Assembly (NCBI RefSeq): GCF_007997015.1
Contig: NZ_VOSM01000007.1
Span: 124,001-188,000, forward strand
Reading direction: 5' to 3'
DNA: 64,000 nucleotides
Origin: Lujinxingia vulgaris
GTDB taxonomy: Bacteria; Myxococcota_A; Bradymonadia; Bradymonadales; Bradymonadaceae
A program made the position numbers and the translations under genes. Shown piece by piece: positions 8,913-16,516 of this stretch (position 1 is its first letter; every line of letters begins with the position of its first letter). Under the pieces are notes generated by a model. It was not told where the DNA came from, did no database searches, and saw nothing but the letters and a program-made list of their open reading frames with translations.

Positions 8913-9509
8913 TTGAAAAAGTACTTCCCACAGCTGCTCGTGATCGCGCTTTTTGGGTCCACGCTCCTCGGGGGATTGGTCGGCTGTGCCGGCTCCAAAG
9001 AGGCCGAGGTGACCGACGAGGGGCCCGCCACGCTCAGTGAGCAGCGCGCCCGCGGAGGAAACCTCTCGCGCGAGGGGCTTACCCCGGAGCTTGCGGATCT
9101 GAACGGCGACGACACCCCCGATCAGTGGGTGTTGCGCGACGACCAGGGGCGTCTGGTGCGTGTGGAGCGCGATCTGAGCTTTAACGGTCAGGTCGACCTC
9201 TGGCAGCACTACAATGAGGGCGAAGAGGTCATTGAAGAAGAGATGGACCTGGACCTCGACGGGCGCATCGACATGGTCACCTTCTATGAGAAGGGCAAGG
9301 TGGCGCGCCGGAAGTTGACGATGGGTTTTGATGGCAGCTTCCCCATCGAGAAGTTCTACGACAGCGAGGAGCGACTGCTGCGCGTGGAGCGCGATGAGGA
9401 CGGCGACGGCCGGCCCAACGTCTGGGAGTATTACGAAAATGGCGAGCGAGTGCGTATCGGCTGGGATACGACCGGTGATGGTCAGCCGGATACCTTCGAT
9501 CAGCTCTGA
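8913..9509 (+). CDS. Lipoprotein with acidic Asp-Gly repeats
   Basis: 198 residues from a TTG start. MKKYFPQLL followed by a hydrophobic run and GGLVGC (Cys about 25) makes a textbook lipoprotein signal. A GTG at 8874 is possible but would add polar residues ahead of the signal. The mature part has five or so repeats of the form DxNGDxxPDxW / DLDGRIDMVTFYE / DGDGRPNVWEYYE, each ending in an aromatic pair. These resemble calcium-binding loops (EF-hand or thrombospondin-3 type) or the toxin-antitoxin MORN-like repeats of surface proteins. Calcium binding is inferred, not shown. No operon partner is evident. Confidence 0.75.
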   Translation: MKKYFPQLLVIALFGSTLLGGLVGCAGSKEAEVTDEGPATLSEQRARGGNLSREGLTPELADLNGDDTPDQWVLRDDQGRLVRVERDLSFNGQVDLWQHYNEGEEVIEEEMDLDLDGRIDMVTFYEKGKVARRKLTMGFDGSFPIEKFYDSEERLLRVERDEDGDGRPNVWEYYENGERVRIGWDTTGDGQPDTFDQL

Positions 9510-9610
9510 GCGCCTGGCCTGAGAGGCCGCCCGCGCCCAGGCGCGGATCTCCAGAAAAGATAGTGGCTGCGCCGCCTGTTCAGGGCGGCGCAAGCGTTGA
9601 GGCAGTAGAG

Positions 9611-10582
9611 ATGTACCGCGTCGAACAGGTGTTGGTCCCACTGGACTTTTCAAATTTCAGCCGCAGCGCCCTGGCGCTGGCGAAGGCGCTGGGCGGTGAG
9701 AGCCCGGTGCGCGTGCAGCTCGGCCATGCGCTCGAGCCGATGGCGCCCTATATGCGGCGAGTGCTCTTTCCTTATGCAGCGCTGGGGGAAGACGACCGGG
9801 CCTTTGAGGCCGAGCTTGTTGAGGAGGCTCGCGCCGAGCTCGAGCGCAGCTTTGAGATCGATGATACGTTGCGCCGCCGCCTGGTCTCGGAGCCGATCGT
9901 GGAGATCGGGCCTGGCCGCCAGGTGGTCAGCGACTGGACCTCGCGTTTTGATGTTGAGGCGATCGTGATGGGGGCCTATGGCGAGAGCGGCCTTGTCTCG
10001 GACGGGCTGGGTGCGACGGCGCGGCGCGTGCTGCAGACCTCGAGCCGCCCGGTGATTCTGGTGCGCCAGCATGATCCGCGTCCGCAGCTTAAGCGCATTG
10101 TGGTGGCGCTTGATCTGGAGCCGACCAGCGCCGGGGTGCTGGAGGTTGCGCTGGGCATGGCGCTGCAGCATGGCTGTGAGCTGGAGCTGCTCTTTGTGCT
10201 TCCTTCGCCGCTGGCTGCCGATAGCGCCGGGCTGTTGAAGAGCCAGGTGAAGTTCGATGAGCGGCAGGCCCGCGGGCGCCTTAAGGGTAAGATCGAAGCG
10301 CTCTTTGAGCGTACGGTTGAGGCGGTGGAAGTTCCCTTCCCGCAACGCGATCAGGCCCGCAAACTTACGGACAACACGCGGGTGGAGAGCGGGGAGCCGG
10401 CCGCCGAGATCGTGCGTCGCGCCTACGAGATCGATGCGGATCTGGTAGTGGTCGGTGCGCGCTCCAGCGCCAGCACCGGGGGCCTGGGGACGGTCGCTGA
10501 GGCGGTGGCGCGTCGGGCCAGCTGCCATGTGATGGTGGTGCCGCCGGCGGCGCAGACCACGCCGCTGACGCGCGACGACTGA
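9611..10582 (+). CDS. Universal stress protein, tandem UspA domains
   Basis: 323 residues with two Usp folds: about 1-145, opening YRVEQVLVPLDFS, and about 155-315, opening KRIVVALDLEP. The first domain keeps an ATP-loop-like GAYGESG...GATARR pattern (Gx2Gx9G). The second (GARSSASTGGLG) is degenerate, so ATP binding is more likely in the first half. ATG 9611 is preceded by GAGG; the longer frame from 9563 lacks Usp homology. It is cytoplasmic and is associated in other bacteria with stress or starvation survival. A cluster of hairpins follows. Confidence 0.85.
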   Translation: MYRVEQVLVPLDFSNFSRSALALAKALGGESPVRVQLGHALEPMAPYMRRVLFPYAALGEDDRAFEAELVEEARAELERSFEIDDTLRRRLVSEPIVEIGPGRQVVSDWTSRFDVEAIVMGAYGESGLVSDGLGATARRVLQTSSRPVILVRQHDPRPQLKRIVVALDLEPTSAGVLEVALGMALQHGCELELLFVLPSPLAADSAGLLKSQVKFDERQARGRLKGKIEALFERTVEAVEVPFPQRDQARKLTDNTRVESGEPAAEIVRRAYEIDADLVVVGARSSASTGGLGTVAEAVARRASCHVMVVPPAAQTTPLTRDD

Positions 10583-10630
10583 GAGGCGTCAGGTGTTGAG
10601 AAGGTCTCTCGAAGACCTGCGGCTGGTATA

Positions 10631-10668
10631 AAAAAACCGCGCTCCGACCGGAGCGCGGTTTTTTTTGT
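10631..10668. terminator. Bidirectional terminator
   Basis: AAAAAACCGCGCTCC with GGAGCGCGGTTTTTT around loop GACC. It serves the stress-protein gene and, on the other strand, etfA. Confidence 0.92.
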
Positions 10669-10751
10669 GGTCGCCCGGCACTCCGGGCGACCTTTTTTCG
10701 TAGAACATCCGGGGGATGTTCGCCGTAGGCGGCTCTACGCCGCCTGCGGCG
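10669..10751. other. Three further hairpins in tandem
   Basis: After the terminator lie GGTCGCCCGG/CCGGGCGACC with a T-run (10669-10698), GAACATCC/GGATGTTC (10702-10720) and CGCCGTAGGCGGC/GCCGCCTGCGGCG (about 10721-10751). On the minus strand they follow the etfA stop. Confidence 0.6.
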
Positions 10752-10762
10752 AAAAGCTCAGA

Positions 10763-11728
10763 TCACACGATGGACTTGAGCTTCTCGGTGAGCGCCGGGA
10801 CGATCTCGAAGGCGTCGCCCACCAGGCCGAAGTCGGCGACCTGGAAGATGGGGGCGTCGGCGTCTTTGTTGATCGCCACGATGGTCTTGGAGCCCTTCAT
10901 GCCGGCCAGGTGCTGGATGGCACCGCTGATGGCCACGGCGAAGTAGAGGTCCGGGGCGACGACCTTACCGGTCTGGCCGATCTGCCAGTCGTTGGGGGCG
11001 TAGCCGCTGTCGACGGCCGCGCGGCTGGCGCCGACGGCACCGCCGAGGGTGTCGGCAAGATCCATGATCATCTGGAAGTTCTCGCCAGACTTCAGACCGC
11101 GACCACCGGCCACAACGACGGCGGCGTCGGTGAGCTCGGGGCGCTCGCTCTTGACCTGATCGAAGGAGACGAACTCGGCGTTATCGGCGGCGGTCACGCC
11201 GGCGTCAAAGGCCTCGACGGAGGCTGCGTCGCCCTCGGCCGGGGCTTCGAAGTCGGTGGTGCGCACGGTGACGACCTTGACCGGGGTCACAACTTCGACG
11301 GTGGTCAGGACGTTGCCGGCCCAGAGGGGACGGCGGAACTTGATGCCACCATCATCGAAGACGGCGATGGCGTCGGAGACCATGCCGGCGTCGAGCCTGG
11401 CAGCCACGCGCGGGAGCAGGTCTTTGCCGGTGGTGCTCGACGGAGCGGCGACCACGGTGGCGCCGATGGCCTGCGCGGCCTTGACCACGGCCGGGGCGTA
11501 GGTCTCAGCCAGGTAGTTTTCAAAGACCGGGCTGTTGGCGTAGTGCACCTTGCTCACGCCGTATTTGGCGACTTCGCCGGCGACGGCGTCGACGCCGTTG
11601 CCCAGCACGAGCACGTGAACCTCACCGCCGGTCAGGGCTGCGGCCTGGCTGGCGAAGGTGATGGTGGGGAGGGTCACTTTACGAAGCTTCCCGTCGAGAT
11701 GTTCGGCGACAACGAGTACGTTGGCCAT
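10763..11728 (-). CDS. etfA: Electron transfer flavoprotein alpha subunit
   Basis: 321 residues, standard EtfA length. It begins [13 protein letters not shown] and ends with the FAD-binding signature [35 protein letters not shown] split over about residues 235-275, followed by [23 protein letters not shown]. With EtfB it takes electrons from acyl-CoA dehydrogenases and passes them to ETF-quinone oxidoreductase. It is the third gene of the fadR-like/etfB/etfA operon; 87 bp separate it from etfB. Spacing and operator suggest fatty-acid-responsive expression. Confidence 0.96.
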   Translation of the reverse strand: MANVLVVAEHLDGKLRKVTLPTITFASQAAALTGGEVHVLVLGNGVDAVAGEVAKYGVSKVHYANSPVFENYLAETYAPAVVKAAQAIGATVVAAPSSTTGKDLLPRVAARLDAGMVSDAIAVFDDGGIKFRRPLWAGNVLTTVEVVTPVKVVTVRTTDFEAPAEGDAASVEAFDAGVTAADNAEFVSFDQVKSERPELTDAAVVVAGGRGLKSGENFQMIMDLADTLGGAVGASRAAVDSGYAPNDWQIGQTGKVVAPDLYFAVAISGAIQHLAGMKGSKTIVAINKDADAPIFQVADFGLVGDAFEIVPALTEKLKSIV

Positions 11729-11815
11729 GGGGGTTCCTCACATGCAAAAGGTAAAAACCAGTGGAGATCCTTGCGGAGCATCACCCGGCGCTAAAGGCCA
11801 GGGGAGGCGCGCGGC

Positions 11816-12562
11816 TTAGAGGACCTTGGCCTTGTTCTTGAGACGGTCAATGAGGGTGTCGATATCCTCAACGATCTCGCCGGCTTCGCGCTCTTCGGGG
11901 GCTTCGAAGAGAAGGACGTTGACCTTGTTGGCCGTGTCCACGCCCAGGTCGGAGGGGGTGAGGGTCTCGAGCGGCTTGCGCTTGGCCTTCATGATGCCCG
12001 GGAGGCTTGCGTAGCGCGGCTCGTTGAGGCGTAGGTCAGCGGTGATGATCGCCGGCAGCTTGACGCGCTTGGTGGCGGTGCCGCCGTCGACTTCGCGACC
12101 GACGGTGGCCCAGCCATCGGCGACTTCCAGGCTGTAGGCGAAGGTGGCCTGCGGGTAGTCCAGGTAGGACGCCAGGATCTGACCGGTCTGGTTGCGGTCG
12201 CTGTCGACGGCCTGCTTGCCCATCACGACGATGTCGGGGGACTCGCGGCGAATGACTTCAGCGAGCACGCGGGCGACCGCGTCGCTGTCGAGATCTTCGT
12301 CGGTCTCGACCAGGATGCCGCGGTCGGCGCCCATGGCCATCGCGGTGCGGATCTCTTTGGTGGCAGCCGAGGGGCCCACCGAGACGACCACGATCTCGCC
12401 GCCGTGCGCTTCTTTGAGCTTGATGGCCTCTTCGACGCCGTACTCGTCAAAGGAGTTCATCTTGTACTCGACGCCGTCGGTGACAACGCCGGTCTGGTCG
12501 GGCTTGATCTTGACCTTCATGTCCGGGTCGGTGACCCGCTTTACAGTCGTGAGAATCTTCAC
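11816..12562 (-). CDS. etfB: Electron transfer flavoprotein beta subunit
   Basis: 248 residues. MKILTTVKRVTDPDMKVKI at the start, and the AMP/FAD-interaction motif VVMGKQAVDSDRNQTGQ are diagnostic of EtfB. It partners with EtfA encoded next. The start is GTG with AAGGAGGC just upstream. It lies 32 bp downstream of the TetR-family gene, so it is very likely co-transcribed with it. Confidence 0.96.
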   Translation of the reverse strand: MKILTTVKRVTDPDMKVKIKPDQTGVVTDGVEYKMNSFDEYGVEEAIKLKEAHGGEIVVVSVGPSAATKEIRTAMAMGADRGILVETDEDLDSDAVARVLAEVIRRESPDIVVMGKQAVDSDRNQTGQILASYLDYPQATFAYSLEVADGWATVGREVDGGTATKRVKLPAIITADLRLNEPRYASLPGIMKAKRKPLETLTPSDLGVDTANKVNVLLFEAPEEREAGEIVEDIDTLIDRLKNKAKVL

Positions 12563-12594
12563 GTTCAGCCTCCTTAAAAGGGGAGTAAGGGTGG

Positions 12595-13221
12595 TTAATC
12601 CAGTGTGGGGGGCTCGCGCACAATCAGCCCGTCGATGATCATCGTCGAGATCTGTTCGGCCTCGTCTCTGACGTCGGTGGGGGCGCTGCGCGAGAGTGTG
12701 AACTGCAAGAGGACTTCATCGAGCGCGCCGAAGAGCGCGCGGCCGACGAGCCTGCTGTCCAGGTCGGTGCGGAAGATGCCCTCATTCTGGCCCTGGTCAA
12801 TCAGGCTATGAAGGATCTTCAGATAATCGGCAAACTTGGGGTTTTTATACTCTTTGACAAACTTTGAGCTCTGGCGCAGCTCGACGGTGATGAACTCGGC
12901 CAGATCGCGGTCTTCGACGGCGAGTCGAAAATGCAGGTGAACAAAGGCTTTGATGCGCTCGATGACGCCGCCCTCGACCGCGTCGAGCTCGGTCTGGAGG
13001 CGGGCGATGATCCACTCCATACGATCTTCGAAGAGGGAGATGAGCAGGTCATCTTTGTTCTTGAAGTAGAGGTAGATCGTGCCGTCGGCGACGCCGGCCT
13101 CGCTGGCGATCTCGGAGACGCGGGTGTTGTAGAAGCCTTTTTTGGCAAACGCGCGCAGCGCGCCTTCGAGGATGCGCTCGCGTTTCTCGGTGCTGCCGCG
13201 CTGCTTTTCAGAATCTGCCAT
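12595..13221 (-). CDS. TetR-family regulator, FadR-like
   Basis: 208 residues. The N-terminal TetR helix-turn-helix (about 12-60) reads RERILEGALRAFAKKGFYNTRV then SEIASEAGVADGTIYLYFKNKDDLL. The C-terminal domain resembles the acyl-CoA-binding half of Bacillus FadR-type regulators (IIARLQTELDAVEGGVIERIKAF). It is first in an operon with etfB and etfA. A perfect 7-bp-arm palindrome very like the Bacillus FadR operator lies at 13263-13282 over the start of the transcript, so autoregulation relieved by long-chain acyl-CoA is the likely mode. The start at 13221 is preferred over 13278, because the latter would overlap the operator. Confidence 0.85.
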   Translation of the reverse strand: MADSEKQRGSTEKRERILEGALRAFAKKGFYNTRVSEIASEAGVADGTIYLYFKNKDDLLISLFEDRMEWIIARLQTELDAVEGGVIERIKAFVHLHFRLAVEDRDLAEFITVELRQSSKFVKEYKNPKFADYLKILHSLIDQGQNEGIFRTDLDSRLVGRALFGALDEVLLQFTLSRSAPTDVRDEAEQISTMIIDGLIVREPPTLD

Positions 13222-13262
13222 AGAGACCAGTGCTCGTAAGGAAGTCGAGGGCGGTTGAAACG

Positions 13263-13282
13263 CTGAATGAATGCCCATTCAG
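13263..13282. promoter_or_regulatory. FadR-type operator of the etf operon
   Basis: CTGAATG-AATGCC-CATTCAG, perfect 7-bp arms. The central 18 bases differ at two positions from the Bacillus FadR consensus TGAATGANTANTCATTCA as I recall it. It sits immediately downstream of the promoter -10 element on the minus strand, an ideal position for repression. Confidence 0.75.
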
Positions 13283-13283
13283 T

Positions 13284-13312
13284 TTTTTAGTCACGCCTAC
13301 GGATGCTGTCAA
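13284..13312 (-). promoter_or_regulatory. Promoter of the fadR-like/etf operon
   Basis: On the minus strand: TTGACA (13312-13307), 17-bp spacer, TAAAAA (13289-13284), then the operator. The start codon follows at 13221. Confidence 0.75.
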
Positions 13313-13364
13313 GGTGGCCACCCGGAGCGCGGGAGTGGCGGATCGCCGCAGGAGGCGCTGCGCC

Positions 13365-14072
13365 TTACTCAAGCGGGTAGCGACCGCCGCTGCCCAGGGA
13401 GTAGCGGGGCATCAGGCAGCCGGCCACGCTGCCGGTGGAGGTGTCCTGGAAACCGAGCATATTCTGACCCAGGGTCAGCTCGAAGTTCGCGCGCATGGTG
13501 GTGGTGCGGTTGTCGAAGCTCTCGATGGTCACCGTGCCGCTTTGTCCGTGGTAGACGAAGCGATCGTCGTCGTCGAGGGTCTCGTTTTCGTTCACGTCGT
13601 AGCCGAGCTGCACGCAGATGGTGTCGTTGTCGACGGTGCACTCGAAGCGCTCGAGATCGGTGCGCCCTTCGCTGCCGGTGACGGCTTCGGTGGCGTCGAC
13701 GACCTGCAGGATGACGGGGGCCTCGGCGGTGCGATCGCTGAGCGCGTCGATGAGGTTCTCTGCGCTGCGGCTGTCGGCGAGGTTGAGGATGAGATCGGCC
13801 TGGCCGCTGCCGTCGGGCAGGGGGCGGGCGCCCAGGTTGACGAGGATGCCCTCAGCGCTGATGGCGCCTTCGATGGTGGCGCGGGGAAGATCGATCTGGG
13901 TGGTGCTCTCAGCGCCCTCGATGGTGGCGCGCACATAGGCGCTCAGATCATCTTCGGCGCAGCGCTCCTGGGGGGCGACTTCAACGGGGTCGTCGCCGCA
14001 GGCTCCCAGCAGGGCGGGGGCGCTCAGGGTGAGGATGACGAAGAGAAGGCTGTGGGGCAGGCGCGTGGGCAT
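13365..14072 (-). CDS. Small lipoprotein of unknown function in the pan operon
   Basis: 235 residues. Signal with lipobox LLGAC (Cys about 25). The mature protein is beta-rich, with repeated ATIEGA segments and a central cysteine pair (FECTVDNDTICV), and no catalytic signature. The ATG lies two bases after the panC stop, so it is translationally coupled to panC. A link with pantothenate synthesis is not evident; gene order may be accidental. I do not recognise a family. Confidence 0.7.
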   Translation of the reverse strand: MPTRLPHSLLFVILTLSAPALLGACGDDPVEVAPQERCAEDDLSAYVRATIEGAESTTQIDLPRATIEGAISAEGILVNLGARPLPDGSGQADLILNLADSRSAENLIDALSDRTAEAPVILQVVDATEAVTGSEGRTDLERFECTVDNDTICVQLGYDVNENETLDDDDRFVYHGQSGTVTIESFDNRTTTMRANFELTLGQNMLGFQDTSTGSVAGCLMPRYSLGSGGRYPLE

Positions 14073-14074
14073 GA

Positions 14075-14953
14075 TCAGATCGTCTCCAGAGGGCCGGGGG
14101 GCAGGGGGCGGTCCAGGCGCAGGTTATCGATGAGGCGAGTGTGCCCCAGACGCGCGGCGATGGCCAGATGGGCGGGCTTGCCGCTTAAGTCGTCGTCGGG
14201 GGTGTAGGCGGTGAGCGTGTCGGGGTGGACGAGCTGCACGTATTCGGGGCGAAGATCAGCCGCCCCGGAGAGCGCGCTGTGGGCGCGCTCCAGAAGGTTG
14301 GCGGCGCTGCGCTCACCGGCCTGCCAGGCGCGCTGTGCGTCGACCAGGGCGCGGGCGATGGCGGGCGCCTGGCGGCGCTCCTCCGCGCTTAAGTAGCGGT
14401 TGCGGCTGGAGAGGGCGAGCCCGTCGGGCTCACGTACAGTGGGGACACCGACGATCTCGACGGGCACGTTGAGGTCGGCCACCATCTTGCGCACGATCGC
14501 AAGTTGCTGAAAGTCCTTCTCGCCAAACACCGCGACATCGGGGCCGGTGAGGTTGAAGAGTTTGGTGACGATGGTGGTCACGCCCACAAAATGGTCGGGG
14601 CGGTTGGGGCCGCAGAGGGTCTGGTCGAGCTCGCTGACTTCCACGCGGGTGCTGTGGTCGGGGGCGTAGATCTGCGACGTTTCGGGCATGAAGAGCAGGT
14701 CGCAGCCGAGCTGCCGGCATTTTTCGGCGTCGCCTTCGGGGTCGCGCGGGTAGCGGTCGAGGTCTTCGCCGGGGGCAAACTGGGTGGGGTTGACGAAGAT
14801 GCTCACGATGAGGTGGTCGCAGTGCTCTCGGGCCTGGTGCATCAGGGCCAGGTGGCCTTCATGAAGAAAGCCCATGGTGGGCACCAGGGCGACGGTGCCC
14901 CGGAGGTTGCGGCGCGCGTCGCGCAGTGCAGTGAGGCTGGAGATGATCTCCAC
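14075..14953 (-). CDS. panC: Pantoate-beta-alanine ligase
   Basis: 292 residues. PanC adenylates pantoate and joins it to beta-alanine to give pantothenate. Visible motifs: PTMGFLHEGHLALM (HxGH nucleotide site), FGEKDFQQLAIVRKM and SSRNRYLSAEERRQA, all in family order. GTG start with AAGGA upstream. It follows panB by 69 bp on the same strand, giving a panB-panC unit. No panD is in the window. Confidence 0.96.
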   Translation of the reverse strand: MEIISSLTALRDARRNLRGTVALVPTMGFLHEGHLALMHQAREHCDHLIVSIFVNPTQFAPGEDLDRYPRDPEGDAEKCRQLGCDLLFMPETSQIYAPDHSTRVEVSELDQTLCGPNRPDHFVGVTTIVTKLFNLTGPDVAVFGEKDFQQLAIVRKMVADLNVPVEIVGVPTVREPDGLALSSRNRYLSAEERRQAPAIARALVDAQRAWQAGERSAANLLERAHSALSGAADLRPEYVQLVHPDTLTAYTPDDDLSGKPAHLAIAARLGHTRLIDNLRLDRPLPPGPLETI

Positions 14954-15022
14954 GGCAGATCCTTAGCGAGGGGGTTCGCCGCACATCGCCCGTTGCGGGG
15001 CGCGACGCGCGGCGAGGGTCGT

Positions 15023-15823
15023 TCAGTAGGAGTGGTCGTCGTCGGGGAAGCTGCGCTGGCGAACTTCATCGGCGTAGGCGGTGAGCGCGTCGACGACGGT
15101 GGCCTCAAGGCTTGCAAAATGTTTGACGAAGCGAGGCTTAAAGTCGGTGTTCATGCCCAGCATGTCTTGCAGCACCAGGACCTGGCCGCTGGTGTGAGGG
15201 CCGGCGCCGATGCCGATGGTGGGGATCTCCAGCGCTTCGGTGACGCGTGCAGCCAACTCGGAGGGGACCATCTCTAAGACGATCATGAAGGCGCCGGCGT
15301 CTTGAAGGGCTTTGGCGTCAGCGAGCAGGCGGTCGGCGGCCTCATCGTCGGTGGCCTGGAGGCGGAAGCCGCCGAAGGCGTGCACCGACTGCGGGGTGAG
15401 CCCGAGGTGCCCACAAACCGGGATGCCCGCGCCGGTCATCCGCGCGACCATCGGGGCCAGCTCCTCGCCGCCTTCCACTTTAACCGATTGCGCCAGGCCT
15501 TCTTTGAGGAGGCGGCCGGCGCTGCGCAGTCCGTCGTCGGCCGAGGCCTGGTAGCTCATAAAGGGCATGTCGGCCAGGATGTGTGCGGACTGGTTTCCGC
15601 GCATCACCGCGCGGGTGTGGTAGATGATGTCATCGACGGTCACAGGCACGGTGGTGTCCTGGCCCTGGATGACGTTACCGAGGCTGTCGCCGATGAGGAT
15701 GATGTCGATGGGCGACTTCTCCACCAGGCGGGCGAAGGTGTAGTCGTAGCAGGTGACCATCGTCAGCGGGGTCTGCTGGCGGTAGGTTTTGAGAAGATCG
15801 CGGGTGGTCTTTCGGCGGGCCAT
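15023..15823 (-). CDS. panB: 3-methyl-2-oxobutanoate hydroxymethyltransferase
   Basis: 266 residues, usual PanB length. It transfers a hydroxymethyl group from methylene-tetrahydrofolate to ketoisovalerate, the first step towards pantothenate. Signatures: MVTCYDYTFARLVEKS, LIGDSLGNVIQGQ (metal-site Asp), and HLGLTPQSVHAFGGFRLQ. The start at ATG 15823 (MARRKTTRDLLKTY) matches the family; an upstream in-frame ATG at 15859 is less likely. First gene of panB-panC-lipoprotein. Confidence 0.96.
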   Translation of the reverse strand: MARRKTTRDLLKTYRQQTPLTMVTCYDYTFARLVEKSPIDIILIGDSLGNVIQGQDTTVPVTVDDIIYHTRAVMRGNQSAHILADMPFMSYQASADDGLRSAGRLLKEGLAQSVKVEGGEELAPMVARMTGAGIPVCGHLGLTPQSVHAFGGFRLQATDDEAADRLLADAKALQDAGAFMIVLEMVPSELAARVTEALEIPTIGIGAGPHTSGQVLVLQDMLGMNTDFKPRFVKHFASLEATVVDALTAYADEVRQRSFPDDDHSY

Positions 15824-15940
15824 ACGTCGTGCCTCATTGAACAAGCAAACGCGGCGCAAAAGCGCGGCGACCAGGGGGCCTATCTGGCGGCCATCCTACG
15901 GTCGGGGTCTGCGGGGGTCAATGGGGCTTGGGCGCCCGGC

Positions 15941-16513
15941 TTAGAGCAGGTGGAGGCGGGCGTAGAGGCCGATGCGCGGGGTGTAGCCGATGATGCTGTG
16001 GCGGACGCGGCGCTCGTTATCGACGATGTAGATGGTGGGGTAGGAGCTGACGTTGAAGCCTTTGCCCAGCGCGTCGGTGCCCAGGTAGACGGGGTAGTCG
16101 ATGTCGTTCTCGTCGACGAAGGCGCGCAGGGTGTCGCGGTCGCTCCAGTCCATGGCCACGCTGATGACGTCGACGTCGTCGCGACCTTCGGCGTGGCGGT
16201 GCATCGCCGAGATCACCGGGGACTGGGCTTTGCACACGCCGCACCAGGTGGCCCAGAAGTAGATAAGGGTGCGATCGGCGGTGAGGTCGTCGAGCTTAAG
16301 CTCGGAGCCGTCGGCCAGGTTGATGAGCGTGGCCGGAGGCGCCGGGGTGTCGCGCTCGATGAGATCGCGGGTCTGATAGCTTGTGATGGCCCAGAAGATG
16401 ATGGCGAGCACAAGAAGATCGACGCCCCATCGCCCCCACCAGGTCGATCGCAGGCGTTGCCAGCGGGTCGGTGGGGGCGATGGGGCGTCGGGTGAAGCGG
16501 TGGACTTGCTCAC
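15941..16513 (-). CDS. TlpA/ScsD-like membrane-anchored thioredoxin
   Basis: 190 residues. A single membrane segment (about 31-46) anchors a periplasmic thioredoxin domain with WCGVC (Cys 91 and 94) and a cis-proline loop (SSYPTIYIVD). It resembles ScsD/TlpA-like reductases that keep periplasmic thiols reduced. The GTG start is 3 bp after the VWA lipoprotein stop, so the two are translationally coupled. A redox partner of the disulfide-containing VWA protein is an inference from that coupling. Confidence 0.88.
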   Translation of the reverse strand: MSKSTASPDAPSPPPTRWQRLRSTWWGRWGVDLLVLAIIFWAITSYQTRDLIERDTPAPPATLINLADGSELKLDDLTADRTLIYFWATWCGVCKAQSPVISAMHRHAEGRDDVDVISVAMDWSDRDTLRAFVDENDIDYPVYLGTDALGKGFNVSSYPTIYIVDNERRVRHSIIGYTPRIGLYARLHLL

Positions 16514-16516
16514 GAA

